Shown: piece by piece, positions 16,889 to 27,225 of the stretch
How positions within the stretch are numbered: the stretch's first letter is position 1
How the letters are laid out: each line of letters starts with the position of its first letter
From: Paracidovorax wautersii
GTDB lineage: Bacteria > Pseudomonadota > Gammaproteobacteria > Burkholderiales > Burkholderiaceae_C
Assembly: GCF_031453675.1 (NCBI RefSeq)
Contig: NZ_JAVIZX010000001.1
Location: forward strand, 682,001-746,000
Direction of reading: 5' to 3'
DNA: 64,000 nucleotides
Translations under genes and position numbers: made by a program
Notes under the pieces: generated by a model
Databases searched by the model: none
The model's input: only the letters and a program-made list of their open reading frames with translations
Told to the model about the DNA's origin: nothing

Positions 16889-19800
16889 ATGGACATGAAC
16901 CGCCGCCACTTCTTCCGCGTCAGCGGCGCCGGCCTGGTCGGCTCCAGTCTCGTCGCGATGGGCTTCTCGCCCGCCACGGCCCTGGCCGACGTGCGCCAGT
17001 ACAAGCTGGCGCAGACCACGGTCACGCGCCAGACCTGCACCTACTGCTCGGTCGGCTGCGGCATCCTCATGTACTCGCTGGGCGACGGCGCCAAGAACGC
17101 CAAGCTGTCGGTCATGCACGTCGAGGGCGATCCGGACCATCCGGTGAACCGCGGCACGCTGTGCCCTAAGGGCGCCAGCCTGCTGGACATCGTGCACAGC
17201 CCCAACCGCCTGCTGTACCCCGAGTACCGCGCGCCGGGCTCCAACGAGTGGAAGCGCATGTCCTGGGACGATGCGCTCACCCGCATCGCCAAGCACCTGA
17301 AGGACGACCGCGACGCCCACTTCGTCGAGAAGGCGGAAGACGGCACGACGGTCAACCGCTGGCTCACCACCGGCATGCTGGCCGCCTCGGCCGCCAGCAG
17401 CGAAGCCGGATACATCACCCACAAAGTGGCCCGCTCCTGGGGCCTGCTGGCATTCGACAACCAAGCCCGTGTTTGACACGGCCCGACGGTGGCAGGTCTT
17501 GCCCCGACGTTTGGCCGTGGAGCGATGACGAACCATTGGGTCGACATCAAGAACGCGGATGTGATTTTGGTCATGGGCGGCAATGCCGCCGAGGCGCACC
17601 CGTGCGGCTTCAAGTGGGTGACCGAGGCGAAGGCGCACAACAAGGCGTACTTCATGGTGGTGGACCCGCGCTTCAACCGCTCGGCATCGGTGGCGGATTT
17701 CTACGCCCCCATCCGGTCGGGCAGCGACATCGCCTTCCTGGGCGGGGTGATCAACTACCTGCTCTCGAACGACAAGATCCACCACGAGTACGTGAAGAAC
17801 TACACGGACTTCTCGTTCATCGTGCGCAGCGACTTCGACTTCGTCGACGGCATCTTCTCGGGCTACAACCAGGAAAAGCGCACCTACGAGAAGGCCAGCT
17901 GGGACTATGAGCTGGGGGCCGACGGGTTCGTCAAGACCGACCCCACGCTGCAGGACCCGCGCTGCGTGTACCAGCTGATGAAGAAGCACTACGCGCGCTA
18001 CACGCCCGAGAAGGTGGAGAGCGTCTGCGGAACGCCTAGGGCCAAGTTCCTGCACATCTGCGAGAAGATGGCATCGACGGCCGTGCCCGGCCGCGCCATG
18101 ACCATCCTGTACGCGCTGGGCTGGACGCAGCACTCCATCGGCGCGCAGATCCTGCGCACCGGCGCCATGGTGCAGCTGCTGCTGGGCAATATCGGCGTGG
18201 CGGGCGGCGGCATGAATGCGCTGCGCGGCCACTCCAACATCCAGGGCCTGACGGACCTGGGCCTGCTGTCTTCGAGCCTGCCCGGCTACCTGACCCTGCC
18301 CTCCCAGGTGGAGCAGGACTACGGCAAGTACATCGAGGCCCGCACCCAGAAGCCGATGCGCGCCGGCCAGATGAGCTACTGGCAGAACTACTCCAAGTTC
18401 CACGTGAGCCTGATGAAGGCCTGGTGGGGCCCTGCTGCCACGGCCGAGAACAACTGGGCCTACGACTACCTGCCCAAGCTCGACAAGCAGTACGACATGC
18501 TGCAGATCTTCGAGATGATGAACGAGGGCAAGGTCAACGGCTACCTGGCGCAGGGCTTCAACCCGCTGGCGGCGCTGTCCAACAAGGATCGCGTGCGCAG
18601 CGGCCTCGCCAAGCTCAAGTTCCTGGTCATCATGGACCCGCTGGCCACGGAGACCTCGGAGTTCTGGAAGAACCACGGCGAGTACAACGACGTGGACGCC
18701 TCCCAGATCCAGACCGAGGTGTTCCGCCTGCCCACGACCTGCTTCGCCGAGGAAGAAGGCTCGGTGGTCAGCTCCTCGCGCGTGCTGCAGTGGCACTGGA
18801 AGGCTGCCGAGCCCCCCGGCGAGGCGCACACCGACATCCACATCATGTCGGAGCTGCACATGCGCCTGAAGGCGCTCTACCAGAAGGACGGCGGCAAGTT
18901 CCCCGACCCCATCGTCAACCTCTGGTGGCCCTACGCCCAGCCGCACGAACCCACGGCCGCGGAAGTGGCCAAGGAATACAACGGCCGCGCGCTGGTGGAC
19001 CTGGTCGACCCCAAAGACCCGACCAAGGTGCTGCGCAAGGCCGGCGAGCAGGTTTCCGGTTTCGGCGAGCTGCGCGACGACGGCACCACGATCAGCGGCT
19101 GCTGGATCTACGCGGGCGCGTGGACGCAGGCCGGCAACCAGATGGGCCGGCGCGACAACTCCGACCCGACCGGCATCGGCAACACGCTGAACTGGGCCTG
19201 GGCCTGGCCGGCCAACCGCCGCATTCTGTACAACCGTGCGTCGTGCGATCCGAGCGGCAAGCCGTTCAACCCGAAGCGCAAGGTGGTCAGCTGGAACGGC
19301 AGCGCCTGGGGCGGGGCCGACGTGCCCGACTTCGGCGCCAACCTGGCGCCCGAAACCGGTGCCGGCCCGTTCATCATGAACCCCGAGGGCGTGGCCCGTT
19401 TCTTCGCCCGTAAGGGTCTGAACGAAGGCCCGTTCCCCGAGCACTACGAGCCGTTCGACACGCCGCTGGGCTACAACCCCATGCACCCGAACAACAAGCA
19501 GGCCACCAGCAGTCCGGCGGCCCGCGTGTTCCCGGCCATCTGGGATACGTTCGGCGCAGCCAAGGACTTCCCGCACGTCGGCACCACGTACCGGCTGACC
19601 GAGCACTTCCATTACTGGACCAAGCACGCGCTGCTGAACGCCATCACCCAGCCCGAGCAGTTCGTCGAGATCGGCGAGGCGCTGGCGCAGGAAGTGGGCG
19701 TGAAGTCGGGCGAGCGGGTGAAGGTGAGCTCCAAGCGCGGCTACATCAAGGCCGTGGCCATGGTCACCAAGCGCATCAAGCCGATGCAGATCGAAGGCAA

Positions 19801-19954
19801 GACGGTGCATCACGTCGGCATTCCGATCCACTGGGGATTCAAGGGTCTGACCAAGCCGGGCTTCCTGGCCAACACGCTGACGCCTTTCGTGGGCGACGGC
19901 AACACCAACACCCCTGAGTTCAAGACCTTCCTGGTCAAGGTGGAAAAGGTCTGA
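16889..19954 (+). CDS. fdnG: Formate dehydrogenase alpha subunit, selenocysteine-containing (FdnG/FdoG type)
   Basis: Catalytic subunit of a respiratory, periplasm-facing formate dehydrogenase (formate to CO2) with Mo/W-bis-MGD and one [4Fe-4S] cluster. The protein is 1021 residues if the in-frame TGA at 17474-17476 is read as selenocysteine (residue 196, as in E. coli FdnG). It has a twin-arginine signal ([15 protein letters not shown]), a cluster motif [14 protein letters not shown] with a later TLCPKG, and [21 protein letters not shown] around the active site. The frame stays open on both sides of the TGA and both halves match the family. An AGGAGG at 16876-16881 supports the start. A standard gene caller would split it in two. 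It is followed by the beta and gamma subunit genes. Confidence 0.95.
17474..17520 (+). promoter_or_regulatory. SECIS element for UGA selenocysteine decoding
   Basis: Directly after the TGA, CACGGCC (17477-17483) pairs with GGCCGTG (17513-17519). Above an internal loop, GG pairs with CC around a bulged T (17490), and GGCA (17491-17494) pairs with TGCC (17500-17503) under the loop GGTCT. The bulged U and the GGUC-type apical loop are the features SelB recognises in the E. coli fdhF SECIS. SelB is encoded at 24162. Confidence 0.9.
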
Positions 19955-19964
19955 GGAGCCGCCC

Positions 19965-20915
19965 ATGTCATCACTGCAATCACTCGACATCAAGCGCCGC
20001 TCCGCCACCACCACGCCGTCGCCCAGCATCCGCGAGGCGCACGGCGGGGGCGAGGTCGCCAAGCTCATCGACGTCTCCAAGTGCATCGGCTGCAAGGCCT
20101 GCCAGACGGCGTGCATGGAGTGGAACGACCTGCGCGACAACGTGGGCACGGCCGCGGCCGGCGTCTACGACAACCCCACCGACCTCACCGAGCACTCGTG
20201 GACCGTGATGCGGTTCACCGAGTACGAGAACGAGGCCACGGGCAACCTGGAATGGCTGATCCGCAAGGACGGCTGCATGCACTGCGAGGACCCGGGCTGC
20301 CTGAAGGCCTGCCCCTCGCCCGGAGCCATCGTGCAGTACGCCAACGGCATCGTGGACTTCCAGGAAGAGCATTGCGTGGGCTGCGGCTACTGCGTGACGG
20401 GCTGCCCGTTCAACGTGCCGCGCATCTCCAAGAAGGACCACAAGGCCTACAAGTGCACGCTGTGCTCCGACCGCGTGGCGGTGGGCCAGGAGCCCGCCTG
20501 CGTGAAGACCTGCCCCACCGGCGCCATCATGTTCGGCACCAAGAAGGCGATGAAGGACCAGGCCGCCGAGCGCATCGAGGACCTGAAGGAACGCGGCTTC
20601 GAGAAGGCCGGCCTCTACGACCCGGCCGGCGTAGGCGGCACGCACGTCATGTACGTGCTGCACCACGGCGACCAGCCGTCGCTGTACCACGGCCTGCCCA
20701 ACGAGCCGAAGATCAGCCCGATGGTCAGCCTGTGGAAGGGCGTCTCCAAGCCGCTGGCCATGGCGGCGCTGGGCGTGGCCGCCGTGGGCAGCCTGTTCCA
20801 CTACATCACCAAGGGCCCCAACGACGTCTCCAAGGACCTGGAAGACGAGATGGAGCGCAAGGATGAGGAAGCCGAGGCGCGGGCCCGCGCTGCCACCCAG
20901 GAGGACCGGCCATGA
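19965..20915 (+). CDS. fdnH: Formate dehydrogenase iron-sulfur (beta) subunit
   Basis: Electron-transfer subunit that carries electrons from the alpha subunit to the membrane cytochrome. The 316-residue protein has four [4Fe-4S] binding groups: [45 protein letters not shown] and [22 protein letters not shown] single C-terminal membrane anchor ([18 protein letters not shown]) is followed by an acidic tail. It starts 10 bases after the alpha subunit, with a GAGGAG ribosome site, and overlaps the gamma gene by 4 bases (ATGA). Usual family length. Confidence 0.96.
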   Translation: MSSLQSLDIKRRSATTTPSPSIREAHGGGEVAKLIDVSKCIGCKACQTACMEWNDLRDNVGTAAAGVYDNPTDLTEHSWTVMRFTEYENEATGNLEWLIRKDGCMHCEDPGCLKACPSPGAIVQYANGIVDFQEEHCVGCGYCVTGCPFNVPRISKKDHKAYKCTLCSDRVAVGQEPACVKTCPTGAIMFGTKKAMKDQAAERIEDLKERGFEKAGLYDPAGVGGTHVMYVLHHGDQPSLYHGLPNEPKISPMVSLWKGVSKPLAMAALGVAAVGSLFHYITKGPNDVSKDLEDEMERKDEEAEARARAATQEDRP

Positions 20916-21538
20916 GACGCAACCCCCGCGACCTGCAGCGCTACACGGCCTCCGAACGCGCCAACCACTGGATCGTAGGCATCTGCTTCATCCTGCTGGC
21001 GCTGTCGGGCCTGGCGTTCTTCCACCCGGCCTTCTTCCCGCTGACCGCCCTGTTCGGCGGCGGGCCGTGGACGCGCATCCTGCACCCGTACATCGGCGTG
21101 GTGATGGCGCTGTTCTTCATCCTGATGGCGCTGCGCTTCTGGCGGCTGAACGTGATCGAGCGGCGCGACATCGAGTGGCTGAAGAACGTCGACAAGATGG
21201 TGGACGGCAACGACCACCACATGCCCGAGCAGGGCAAATACAACGGCGGCCAGAAGGTGCTGTTCTGGGGCCTGGTGGTCGGCATGGCCGTCATCCTGGT
21301 CACGGGCGTGCTGATGTGGCGGGCCTGGTGGGCGCCGCCCATCACGGTGATCCGCGTGGCCTCGGTGCTGCATGCCGTGGCGGCGGTGTGGATGATCGGC
21401 CTGATCATCCTGCACGTGTACGCCGCCATCTGGACGCGCGGCACCATCCGCGCCATGCTCTACGGCACCGTGACCCGCGCCTGGGCCAAGCAGCACCACC
21501 GCGGCTGGTACCGCAAGGTCACTGGAGATGACAGTTAA
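20912..21538 (+). CDS. fdnI: Formate dehydrogenase cytochrome b556 (gamma) subunit
   Basis: Di-heme membrane subunit that passes electrons to quinone. The 208-residue protein has four hydrophobic segments ([67 protein letters not shown]). Candidate heme ligands are His in ERANHWIVG, in LHPYIGVV, in SVLHAVAAV and in LHVYAAI. It is translationally coupled to the beta gene through ATGA. A 116-base gap with a strong hairpin separates it from fdhE. Confidence 0.94.
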   Translation: MRRNPRDLQRYTASERANHWIVGICFILLALSGLAFFHPAFFPLTALFGGGPWTRILHPYIGVVMALFFILMALRFWRLNVIERRDIEWLKNVDKMVDGNDHHMPEQGKYNGGQKVLFWGLVVGMAVILVTGVLMWRAWWAPPITVIRVASVLHAVAAVWMIGLIILHVYAAIWTRGTIRAMLYGTVTRAWAKQHHRGWYRKVTGDDS

Positions 21539-21598
21539 CCCCCTGAGTACCCCGCAACGAAGCACGCTTTGGTGAAAAACTGATACGCTGCTTTTGCC

Positions 21599-21640
21599 CT
21601 GCCGCCGGCGCAGTCGCTGCCCCGGCGGCAGTTCTCTTTC
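21599..21640 (+). terminator. Hairpin with T-rich tail between fdnI and fdhE
   Basis: A perfect 10-bp stem, CTGCCGCCGG (21599-21608) and CCGGCGGCAG (21622-21631), is followed by TTCTCTTTC. This resembles an intrinsic terminator or attenuator that would lower expression of fdhE and the sel genes relative to the structural subunits. The T-tract is interrupted, so read-through is likely. Confidence 0.5.
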
Positions 21641-21654
21641 TGGAGTTCCGTTCC

Positions 21655-22629
21655 GTGCAAACACGCATTCTTCAACCGGGTGAAATCGAGACGCTGGACC
21701 GCACCAGCCCCATCCGCGTGCGCCTGCCGCAGCCAGCCAGCCTGTTCGCCGACCGCGCCGCGCGGCTGCTGCAGCGGGCCGAGGGCAATCCCATCGGCGA
21801 CTACCTGCGCTTCGTGGCGCAGCTGGTGAAGGCCCAGCAGCAGGCCGCGGCCGCGGTGCAGACCGCCCCGCCCGACGCCGCCGCCATCGCCCAGGCGCAG
21901 GAACACTCCATGCCCCTGCTGCCGGCCGCCAGCCATGTCGACCCGGCCTGGCACGGCGTGCTCGACGGCATCCTGGCCGCGGTGCGCGAGAGCCCTGCCG
22001 TGCCCGAGGCGCTGGCCCCGGTGCTCGCCACGCTGCAGGCCCAGTCCGCCGCCGAGCGCGACACGCTGGCGCGCCGCGTGCTGGTGGGCCTGGTCAGCGA
22101 GCCCGAGGAACTGGCCGCCGCGCCGCTGGTCATGGCCGCGCTGCAGGTGGTGTTCGCCGACCGCGCCAGCCGCCTGAGCCTGGCCGACATTCCCTACACC
22201 GACCCGGCCACCGTCTGCCCCGTGTGCGGCACAGCGCCCGTGGCCAGCGTGCTGCGCATCGGCGGGCGCGAGGCCGGCCTGCGCTACCTGCACTGCGGCA
22301 CCTGCTGCACCGAATGGCACATGGTGCGCGTGAAGTGCACGCACTGCGAGTCCACCAAGGGCGTGCGCTACCAGGGCCTGCAGAGCGAAGGCAGCGACCA
22401 GAAGGACGAAGTGGTGCTGGCCGAGACCTGCGACGCCTGCCACACCTACCGCAAGATCGCCAACCAGGAGAAGGACCCGCACGCCGAGCCCCTGGCCGAC
22501 GACCTGGCCACGCTGCTGCTCGATCTGCTGATGGGCGAGACCGACTTCGCCCGCGCCAGCACCAACCCTTTCCTGCCCCTGGCCGACGTGGACGCCACGC
22601 CGCCGGCCGCGGACGGCACTGCGGCATGA
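21655..22629 (+). CDS. fdhE: Formate dehydrogenase accessory protein FdhE
   Basis: Maturation factor for respiratory formate dehydrogenases; it binds iron through conserved cysteines and interacts with the catalytic subunit. The 324-residue protein has the four expected Cys pairs: [38 protein letters not shown] and [10 protein letters not shown]. The start is GTG at 21655, preceded by GGAG at 21642-21645; no better ATG exists. It overlaps selA by 4 bases (ATGA), so translation is coupled and the accessory and selenium genes form one operon. Confidence 0.95.
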   Translation: MQTRILQPGEIETLDRTSPIRVRLPQPASLFADRAARLLQRAEGNPIGDYLRFVAQLVKAQQQAAAAVQTAPPDAAAIAQAQEHSMPLLPAASHVDPAWHGVLDGILAAVRESPAVPEALAPVLATLQAQSAAERDTLARRVLVGLVSEPEELAAAPLVMAALQVVFADRASRLSLADIPYTDPATVCPVCGTAPVASVLRIGGREAGLRYLHCGTCCTEWHMVRVKCTHCESTKGVRYQGLQSEGSDQKDEVVLAETCDACHTYRKIANQEKDPHAEPLADDLATLLLDLLMGETDFARASTNPFLPLADVDATPPAADGTAA

Positions 22630-24059
22630 GCGCCGCCGCGCCGGCCCAGCCGCTGCGCCTTCCCGCCGTGGACCGGGTGCTGTCGGCGCCTGCATTCCGC
22701 GCCCTGGCCGTCGACTACGGCACCCGCCTGACCACCGACACCCTGCGCGGCGTGATGGATGCCCTGCGGCCCGCCGTGGTGGCGGGCCAGGCCACGGCAG
22801 AGCAGATCGAACCCGCGGCGCTGGCCGCCCAGGTGCGCGCACAGCTCGACGCCCGTTTCGCCCCGCGCCTGAAGGCCGTGTTCAACCTCACCGGCACGGT
22901 GCTGCACACCAACCTGGGCCGCGCGCTGCTGCCCGACGCGGCCGTGCAGGCCGTGGTGCAGGCGCTGACCACGCCGGCCAATCTTGAATTCGACCTGGCC
23001 ACCGGCGGCCGCGGCGACCGCGACGACCTGGTGAACGACCTGCTGCGCGAGCTGACGGGCGCCGAGGCCGCTACGGTGGTCAACAACAACGCCGCGGCCG
23101 TGCTGCTCACGCTGAACGCACTGGCCGCGCGCAAGGAAGTGATCGTCTCGCGCGGCGAGCTGGTTGAGATCGGCGGCGCCTTCCGCATCCCGGACATCAT
23201 GGCCCGTGCCGGCGCCAAGCTGGTCGAGGTGGGCACCACCAACCGCACGCACGCCAAGGACTATGCCGAGGCCATCACCGAGCGCACCGCCCTGGTGATG
23301 AAGGTGCATTGCAGCAACTACGCGGTGACCGGCTTCACCAAGAGCGTGGGCGAGGCCGAGGTGGCACAGATCGCCCACGCGCGCGGCGTGCCGCTGGTGG
23401 TCGATCTGGGCAGCGGCACCCTGGTGGACCTGTCGCAATGGGGCCTGCCGCATGAGGCCACCGTGCGCGAGACCATCGCGGCCGGTGCCGACCTGGTCAC
23501 CTTCAGCGGCGACAAGCTGCTGGGCGGCCCGCAGGCCGGGCTCATCGTGGGCCGCAAGGACCTGATCGCCAAGATCAAGAAGAACCCGCTCAAGCGCGCG
23601 CTGCGCGTGGGCAAGCTCACGCTGGCCGCGCTGGAGCCGGTGCTGCGCCTGTACCTGCGGCCCGAGCAACTGCCCGAGCAGCTGACCACGCTGCGCCTCT
23701 TCACCCGCCCGCAGGCCGACATGCGCGCCCAGGCCGATGCGCTGACCGCCCCGCTGCAGGCCGCCGTGGGCACGGGCTACACCGTGCATGCCGATGCCGT
23801 GTTCAGCCAGATCGGCAGCGGCGCCCTGCCCGTGGAGACGCTGCCCAGCTACGGCCTGGCGATCCGCCCGGTGAATGTCAAGCGCGCCGGCCGCGCACTG
23901 GGCCACCTCGAAGCCGCCCTGCGCGCCCTGCCCCGCCCCGTGATCGGCCACATCGCCAACGACACCCTGTGGCTGGACCTGCGCTGCCTGGAGGCGCGCG
24001 ACGTGCCGGCCTTCACCGCCCAGCTGCCGCTGCTGGCCGAGGCGCTGGCGCAGGAATGA
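22626..24059 (+). CDS. selA: L-seryl-tRNA(Sec) selenium transferase
   Basis: PLP enzyme that converts seryl-tRNA(Sec) to selenocysteinyl-tRNA(Sec) using selenophosphate. The 477-residue protein starts [19 protein letters not shown]. It shows [63 protein letters not shown] and the PLP-lysine motif [14 protein letters not shown] (K297). Usual family length. The ATG overlaps the fdhE stop. It is followed by a repeat copy and selB. Confidence 0.97.
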   Translation: MSAAAPAQPLRLPAVDRVLSAPAFRALAVDYGTRLTTDTLRGVMDALRPAVVAGQATAEQIEPAALAAQVRAQLDARFAPRLKAVFNLTGTVLHTNLGRALLPDAAVQAVVQALTTPANLEFDLATGGRGDRDDLVNDLLRELTGAEAATVVNNNAAAVLLTLNALAARKEVIVSRGELVEIGGAFRIPDIMARAGAKLVEVGTTNRTHAKDYAEAITERTALVMKVHCSNYAVTGFTKSVGEAEVAQIAHARGVPLVVDLGSGTLVDLSQWGLPHEATVRETIAAGADLVTFSGDKLLGGPQAGLIVGRKDLIAKIKKNPLKRALRVGKLTLAALEPVLRLYLRPEQLPEQLTTLRLFTRPQADMRAQADALTAPLQAAVGTGYTVHADAVFSQIGSGALPVETLPSYGLAIRPVNVKRAGRALGHLEAALRALPRPVIGHIANDTLWLDLRCLEARDVPAFTAQLPLLAEALAQE

Positions 24060-24081
24060 TGATCCCTGTTGAACATCAAGT

Positions 24082-24130
24082 AAAAACAGGCTCCATCGCT
24101 TATCCATCAAGCGCAAGCAGCTATCAATTT
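24082..24130 (+). repeat. Intergenic repeat, copy 5
   Basis: Copy of the same-orientation repeat (TCGCTTATCCATCAAGCG, CAAGCAGCTAT) inserted between selA and selB, that is, inside what is otherwise one operon. Confidence 0.9.
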
Positions 24131-24161
24131 TGAAAATGACGCAGCCGCAGGACTCCCGCCC

Positions 24162-26174
24162 ATGATCATCGGCACCGCCGGCCATATCGACCACGGCAAG
24201 ACCTCGCTGGTGCGCGCGCTCACCGGCGTGGAGACCGACCGCCTGCCCGAGGAAAAGCGCCGCGGCATCTCCATCGAGCTGGGCTACGCCTACCTGCATG
24301 TGCCCAGCAGCGAGGCCCCGGACGCCAGCGGCCCCCACCACCGCGCGGCCCTGTCGCTGGGCTTCGTGGACGTGCCCGGACACGAGCGCCTGCTGCACAC
24401 CATGCTGGCGGGCGCCACCGGCATCGCCCACGCCTTGCTGGTGGTGGCCGCCGACGACGGCGTGATGCCGCAGACCCGCGAGCATCTGGCCGTGGTCGCG
24501 CTGCTCGGCGTGGCCCAGGGCACCGTCGCCATCACCAAGATCGACCGGCTGGACGCCAACACCCGCGCCGACCGGCTGCGCGCCGTACGCGCCGAAGTGG
24601 CGGCGCTGCTGGCGCCGACGCGGCTGGCGGGCGCGCCCGTGTTCCACGTCTCCGCCACCACCGGCGAAGGCATCGGCCCGCTGCGCGACCACCTGCTGGA
24701 GGTGGCCGCCCGCATGGACTCGGCACCCGCCGTGGGTGGCGCCGGCTCCACCACCGACGCCCCGCCCGCCTTCCGCCTGGCCGTGGACCGCGCCTTCACC
24801 CTGGCCGGCGTGGGCACCGTCGTCACCGGCACGGTCGCCAGCGGCAGCGCCCGCGTGGGCGACGAGCTGCAGATCGCCCCCGGTGGCCGCAGCGTGCGGC
24901 TGCGCGGCATCCACGCGCAGAACCAGCCGGCCGAGGTGGCCGCCGCCGGCCAGCGCTGCGCCCTGGCGCTGCACGGCGTGGCCAAGGACGAGGTGGGCCG
25001 CGGCGACTGGGTCTGCGCACCCGCCATCGGCCTGGCCACCACCCGCATCGACGTGGAATGCACGCTCTGGCCGGACGAGCCCAAGGCCCTGCGCTCCGGC
25101 ACGCCCGTGCACGTGCACCTCGCTACCTCCGACGTAATGGGCAGCATCGCCCTGCTGCAGGGCGACACCCTGGCGCCCGGCGCCACGGCGCTGGCCCAGC
25201 TGGTGCTGCACGGCACCGTGGCCGCCTGGCACGGCGACCGCGGCGTGCTGCGTGATGCCTCGGCCACGCGCACGCTGGGCGGCATCCGCGTGCTCGACCC
25301 GCACGCGCCGCAGCGCTGGCGCCGCACCCCCGAGCGGCTGGCCCTGCTGGCCGCCCAGGCGCTGCCCGCTCGCGCAGACCGCATCGCCGCCCTGCTGGCC
25401 CAGGCCCCGCTGGGCCTGGACCTGGCCGCCACCGCCCGCGCCGAGGGCCTGGCCCGGCCGGACGACCTGCCCCTGCCGCCCGGCGCCGTGCCCATCGTCG
25501 GTGCCGGTGCCGGTGCCGGCCTCGTCGCCATCGCCCCGGCCGCGCTGGCCGCCCTGCAGGCGCAGGCCGTGGAGAAGCTGCGCGCCTTCCACGCCAGCAC
25601 GCCGGAAGAGATCGGCCCCGACACCCGCCGCATCAAGCGCCTGGCCGCCCCGCGCGCCAGCGACGCGCTGTGGCAGCACGCCATCGACAGCCTGGTGGCG
25701 CAGGGCGCCATCGCGCGCAGCCACCACTGGCTGCATTTGCCGGACCACGCGGCCCGCATGAACGCGGCGGAAGAGCAGCTCGCGCAGCGCCTGATGCCCG
25801 CCCTGGCCGAAGGCGCGTTCGACCCGCCCTGGGTGCGCACCCTCGCCAAGGATCTGAACGTGGCTGAGGCCGTGGTGCGCCAGACCCTGGCCAGCATGGC
25901 GCGCCGGGGCATGGTCTTCCAGGTGGTGAAAGACCTGTACTATCCCGTCACCACGGTCGAGCAGCTGGCCGCCATCGCCCGCCGATGCATCGCGCAGGAG
26001 GGCAGCGGCACCGAACAGGGCCTGCAGGCCGCCAGCTTCCGCGACGCCACCGGCCTGGGCCGCAAACGCGCCATCCAGCTGCTGGAGTTCTTCGACCGCG
26101 TGGGCTTCACCCGCCGCGTGAAGGACGCGCACCTGCTGCGCCCCGGCACGCCGCTGTTCGGCGACCGCGGCTGA
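24162..26174 (+). CDS. selB: Selenocysteine-specific translation elongation factor SelB
   Basis: GTPase that brings Sec-tRNA to UGA codons marked by a SECIS hairpin. The 670-residue protein has the G1 motif [16 protein letters not shown] at residues 5-20 and the EF-Tu-like [13 protein letters not shown] (G2), [14 protein letters not shown] (G3) and ITKIDRL (G4). It then has two beta-barrel domains and the C-terminal winged-helix repeats that bind SECIS RNA (ending [22 protein letters not shown]). Length fits bacterial SelB. Its own target is the TGA of the formate dehydrogenase gene about 6.7 kb upstream. Confidence 0.97.
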   Translation: MIIGTAGHIDHGKTSLVRALTGVETDRLPEEKRRGISIELGYAYLHVPSSEAPDASGPHHRAALSLGFVDVPGHERLLHTMLAGATGIAHALLVVAADDGVMPQTREHLAVVALLGVAQGTVAITKIDRLDANTRADRLRAVRAEVAALLAPTRLAGAPVFHVSATTGEGIGPLRDHLLEVAARMDSAPAVGGAGSTTDAPPAFRLAVDRAFTLAGVGTVVTGTVASGSARVGDELQIAPGGRSVRLRGIHAQNQPAEVAAAGQRCALALHGVAKDEVGRGDWVCAPAIGLATTRIDVECTLWPDEPKALRSGTPVHVHLATSDVMGSIALLQGDTLAPGATALAQLVLHGTVAAWHGDRGVLRDASATRTLGGIRVLDPHAPQRWRRTPERLALLAAQALPARADRIAALLAQAPLGLDLAATARAEGLARPDDLPLPPGAVPIVGAGAGAGLVAIAPAALAALQAQAVEKLRAFHASTPEEIGPDTRRIKRLAAPRASDALWQHAIDSLVAQGAIARSHHWLHLPDHAARMNAAEEQLAQRLMPALAEGAFDPPWVRTLAKDLNVAEAVVRQTLASMARRGMVFQVVKDLYYPVTTVEQLAAIARRCIAQEGSGTEQGLQAASFRDATGLGRKRAIQLLEFFDRVGFTRRVKDAHLLRPGTPLFGDRG

Positions 26175-26256
26175 TGCGGTGCGCGGTGGGTTGAGCGTTG
26201 GATGGATCGATTGATTAGATGAAGAGATGCTTTCGGCTGCAACGGCCGGAAGCCAT

Positions 26257-26351
26257 GGAAGGGAAGCGCTCCCGGTGGGGCGCCCGGGCTTCAAACCCGG
26301 TGGACTGCGCCACGCGTGGTCGGTGGGTTCGACTCCCTCTCCCTTCCGCCC
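26257..26351 (+). tRNA. selC: tRNA-Sec (anticodon TCA)
   Basis: An 8-bp acceptor stem, GGAAGGGA (26257-26264) with TCCCTTCC, is longer than normal as expected for tRNA-Sec. The anticodon stem CCGGG/CCCGG encloses the loop CTTCAAA with TCA at 26291-26293. A long variable arm (about 26301-26320) and the T-loop GGTTCGACTCC follow. The discriminator is G at 26348; CCA is not exactly encoded (CCC follows), so it is presumably added. It closely resembles E. coli selC and lies between selB and selD. Confidence 0.95.
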
Positions 26352-26372
26352 CACCGAGGCACAAAGGCGTTT

Positions 26373-27191
26373 ATGACTCTAGATCCTTGGTCGGCAAATC
26401 CCGTTTGGCAAAATTTTTCCTCACTTGTTCGGGAAGCACATTCAGCCGAAGTTGCCCCCACAACAATGGAGCGCTCTCATCACCTGACGGCGGCCCTTTA
26501 CTTTGGGATAGCAACCCTTGAAGCCTTCCTGAACCGTGTCATGCGAGCACATCTTGCTGCATCTAAAAGCGAACACGTGATTCTTGAAGTTCTACGTAAA
26601 GGACGATTCCTCGCCAAGCTGGATAAGTGGCCTCTAGAAATCATCGGAATCCGCCCTGCATTCCCTCAGCAGCAGAGAGATTTAATTGGACTATGCAACG
26701 ATGTCCGGGGGAATCTAACGCACCCTAAAACGCTTGGTTATGACATTTATAAGCAGCTGCTCACAGTTCGCCCCGACGAGCTTGTTGATGCCGTAGCGAC
26801 CTATATCGTTACGTTTCACGCAGCACAGCGAACACGTTTTCCTTATTGGATTTTTGGCTGGAACTACCTTAATCCCAGTCCCAGAACGCATGAGATATTT
26901 CTCATACATGATCAACAATTTAGTTTCTCACTACGCGCCTTAGGCTTTGATGTCCCTGCTTCCGACGCCATTCGCTCTGAAGCGTGGAGAGATCTGTACC
27001 TTAAGTCGTTGGAGGGCTACATAGCAATCAAGAATGCGCTTGACAAAACGTCGGGCTGTGAGCCAAAGGCTATTCCGTTCCCGCATCAGCCAACACTATG
27101 TCGTCGCTGGTGGATGGCAGAACATCACAGAAGCTGCGGCCATGTAAGTAAAGAATCGATTGCAGCTGCAAAGCGACTGGACAATATGTAA
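26373..27191 (+). CDS. Uncharacterised protein with HEPN-like signature, low GC
   Basis: A 272-residue protein I do not recognise as a named family. Residues about 33-60 (MERSHHLTAALYFGIATLEA and FLNRVMRAH) look like the first helices of a HEPN domain, and CNDVRGNLTHP has an R-x4-H motif (R112, H117), the catalytic signature of HEPN RNases. The C-terminus is Cys/His/Trp-rich (CRRWWMAEHHRSCGH). Base composition is close to even, far below its neighbours, with many A/T-ending codons, suggesting recent acquisition. It starts 22 bases after the selenocysteine tRNA, a typical integration spot, but no flanking direct repeat was found. Existence as a gene is likely; the HEPN assignment is inference. 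Confidence 0.7.
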   Translation: MTLDPWSANPVWQNFSSLVREAHSAEVAPTTMERSHHLTAALYFGIATLEAFLNRVMRAHLAASKSEHVILEVLRKGRFLAKLDKWPLEIIGIRPAFPQQQRDLIGLCNDVRGNLTHPKTLGYDIYKQLLTVRPDELVDAVATYIVTFHAAQRTRFPYWIFGWNYLNPSPRTHEIFLIHDQQFSFSLRALGFDVPASDAIRSEAWRDLYLKSLEGYIAIKNALDKTSGCEPKAIPFPHQPTLCRRWWMAEHHRSCGHVSKESIAAAKRLDNM

Positions 27192-27225
27192 TTCATTACC
27201 TATTCAGGACCGCTGTGTCGCGTTC

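Noticed and set aside
17474-17476. TGA as a nonsense mutation or frameshift in the formate dehydrogenase gene
   Set aside because: Position, SECIS hairpin and the complete sel gene set nearby all point to selenocysteine.
15593-20149. A 1518-codon open frame on the minus strand across the formate dehydrogenase region
   Set aside because: It is antisense to well-matched genes, has low-complexity Arg/Ala/His composition and no family motifs; such frames arise from high GC at third positions. Only its fdhD-frame neighbour is real.
22446-26354. A 1302-codon minus-strand frame opposite selA and selB
   Set aside because: It is the complement of two firmly assigned genes, has no signal or domain, and is His/Gly/Ala-rich as expected for a shadow frame.
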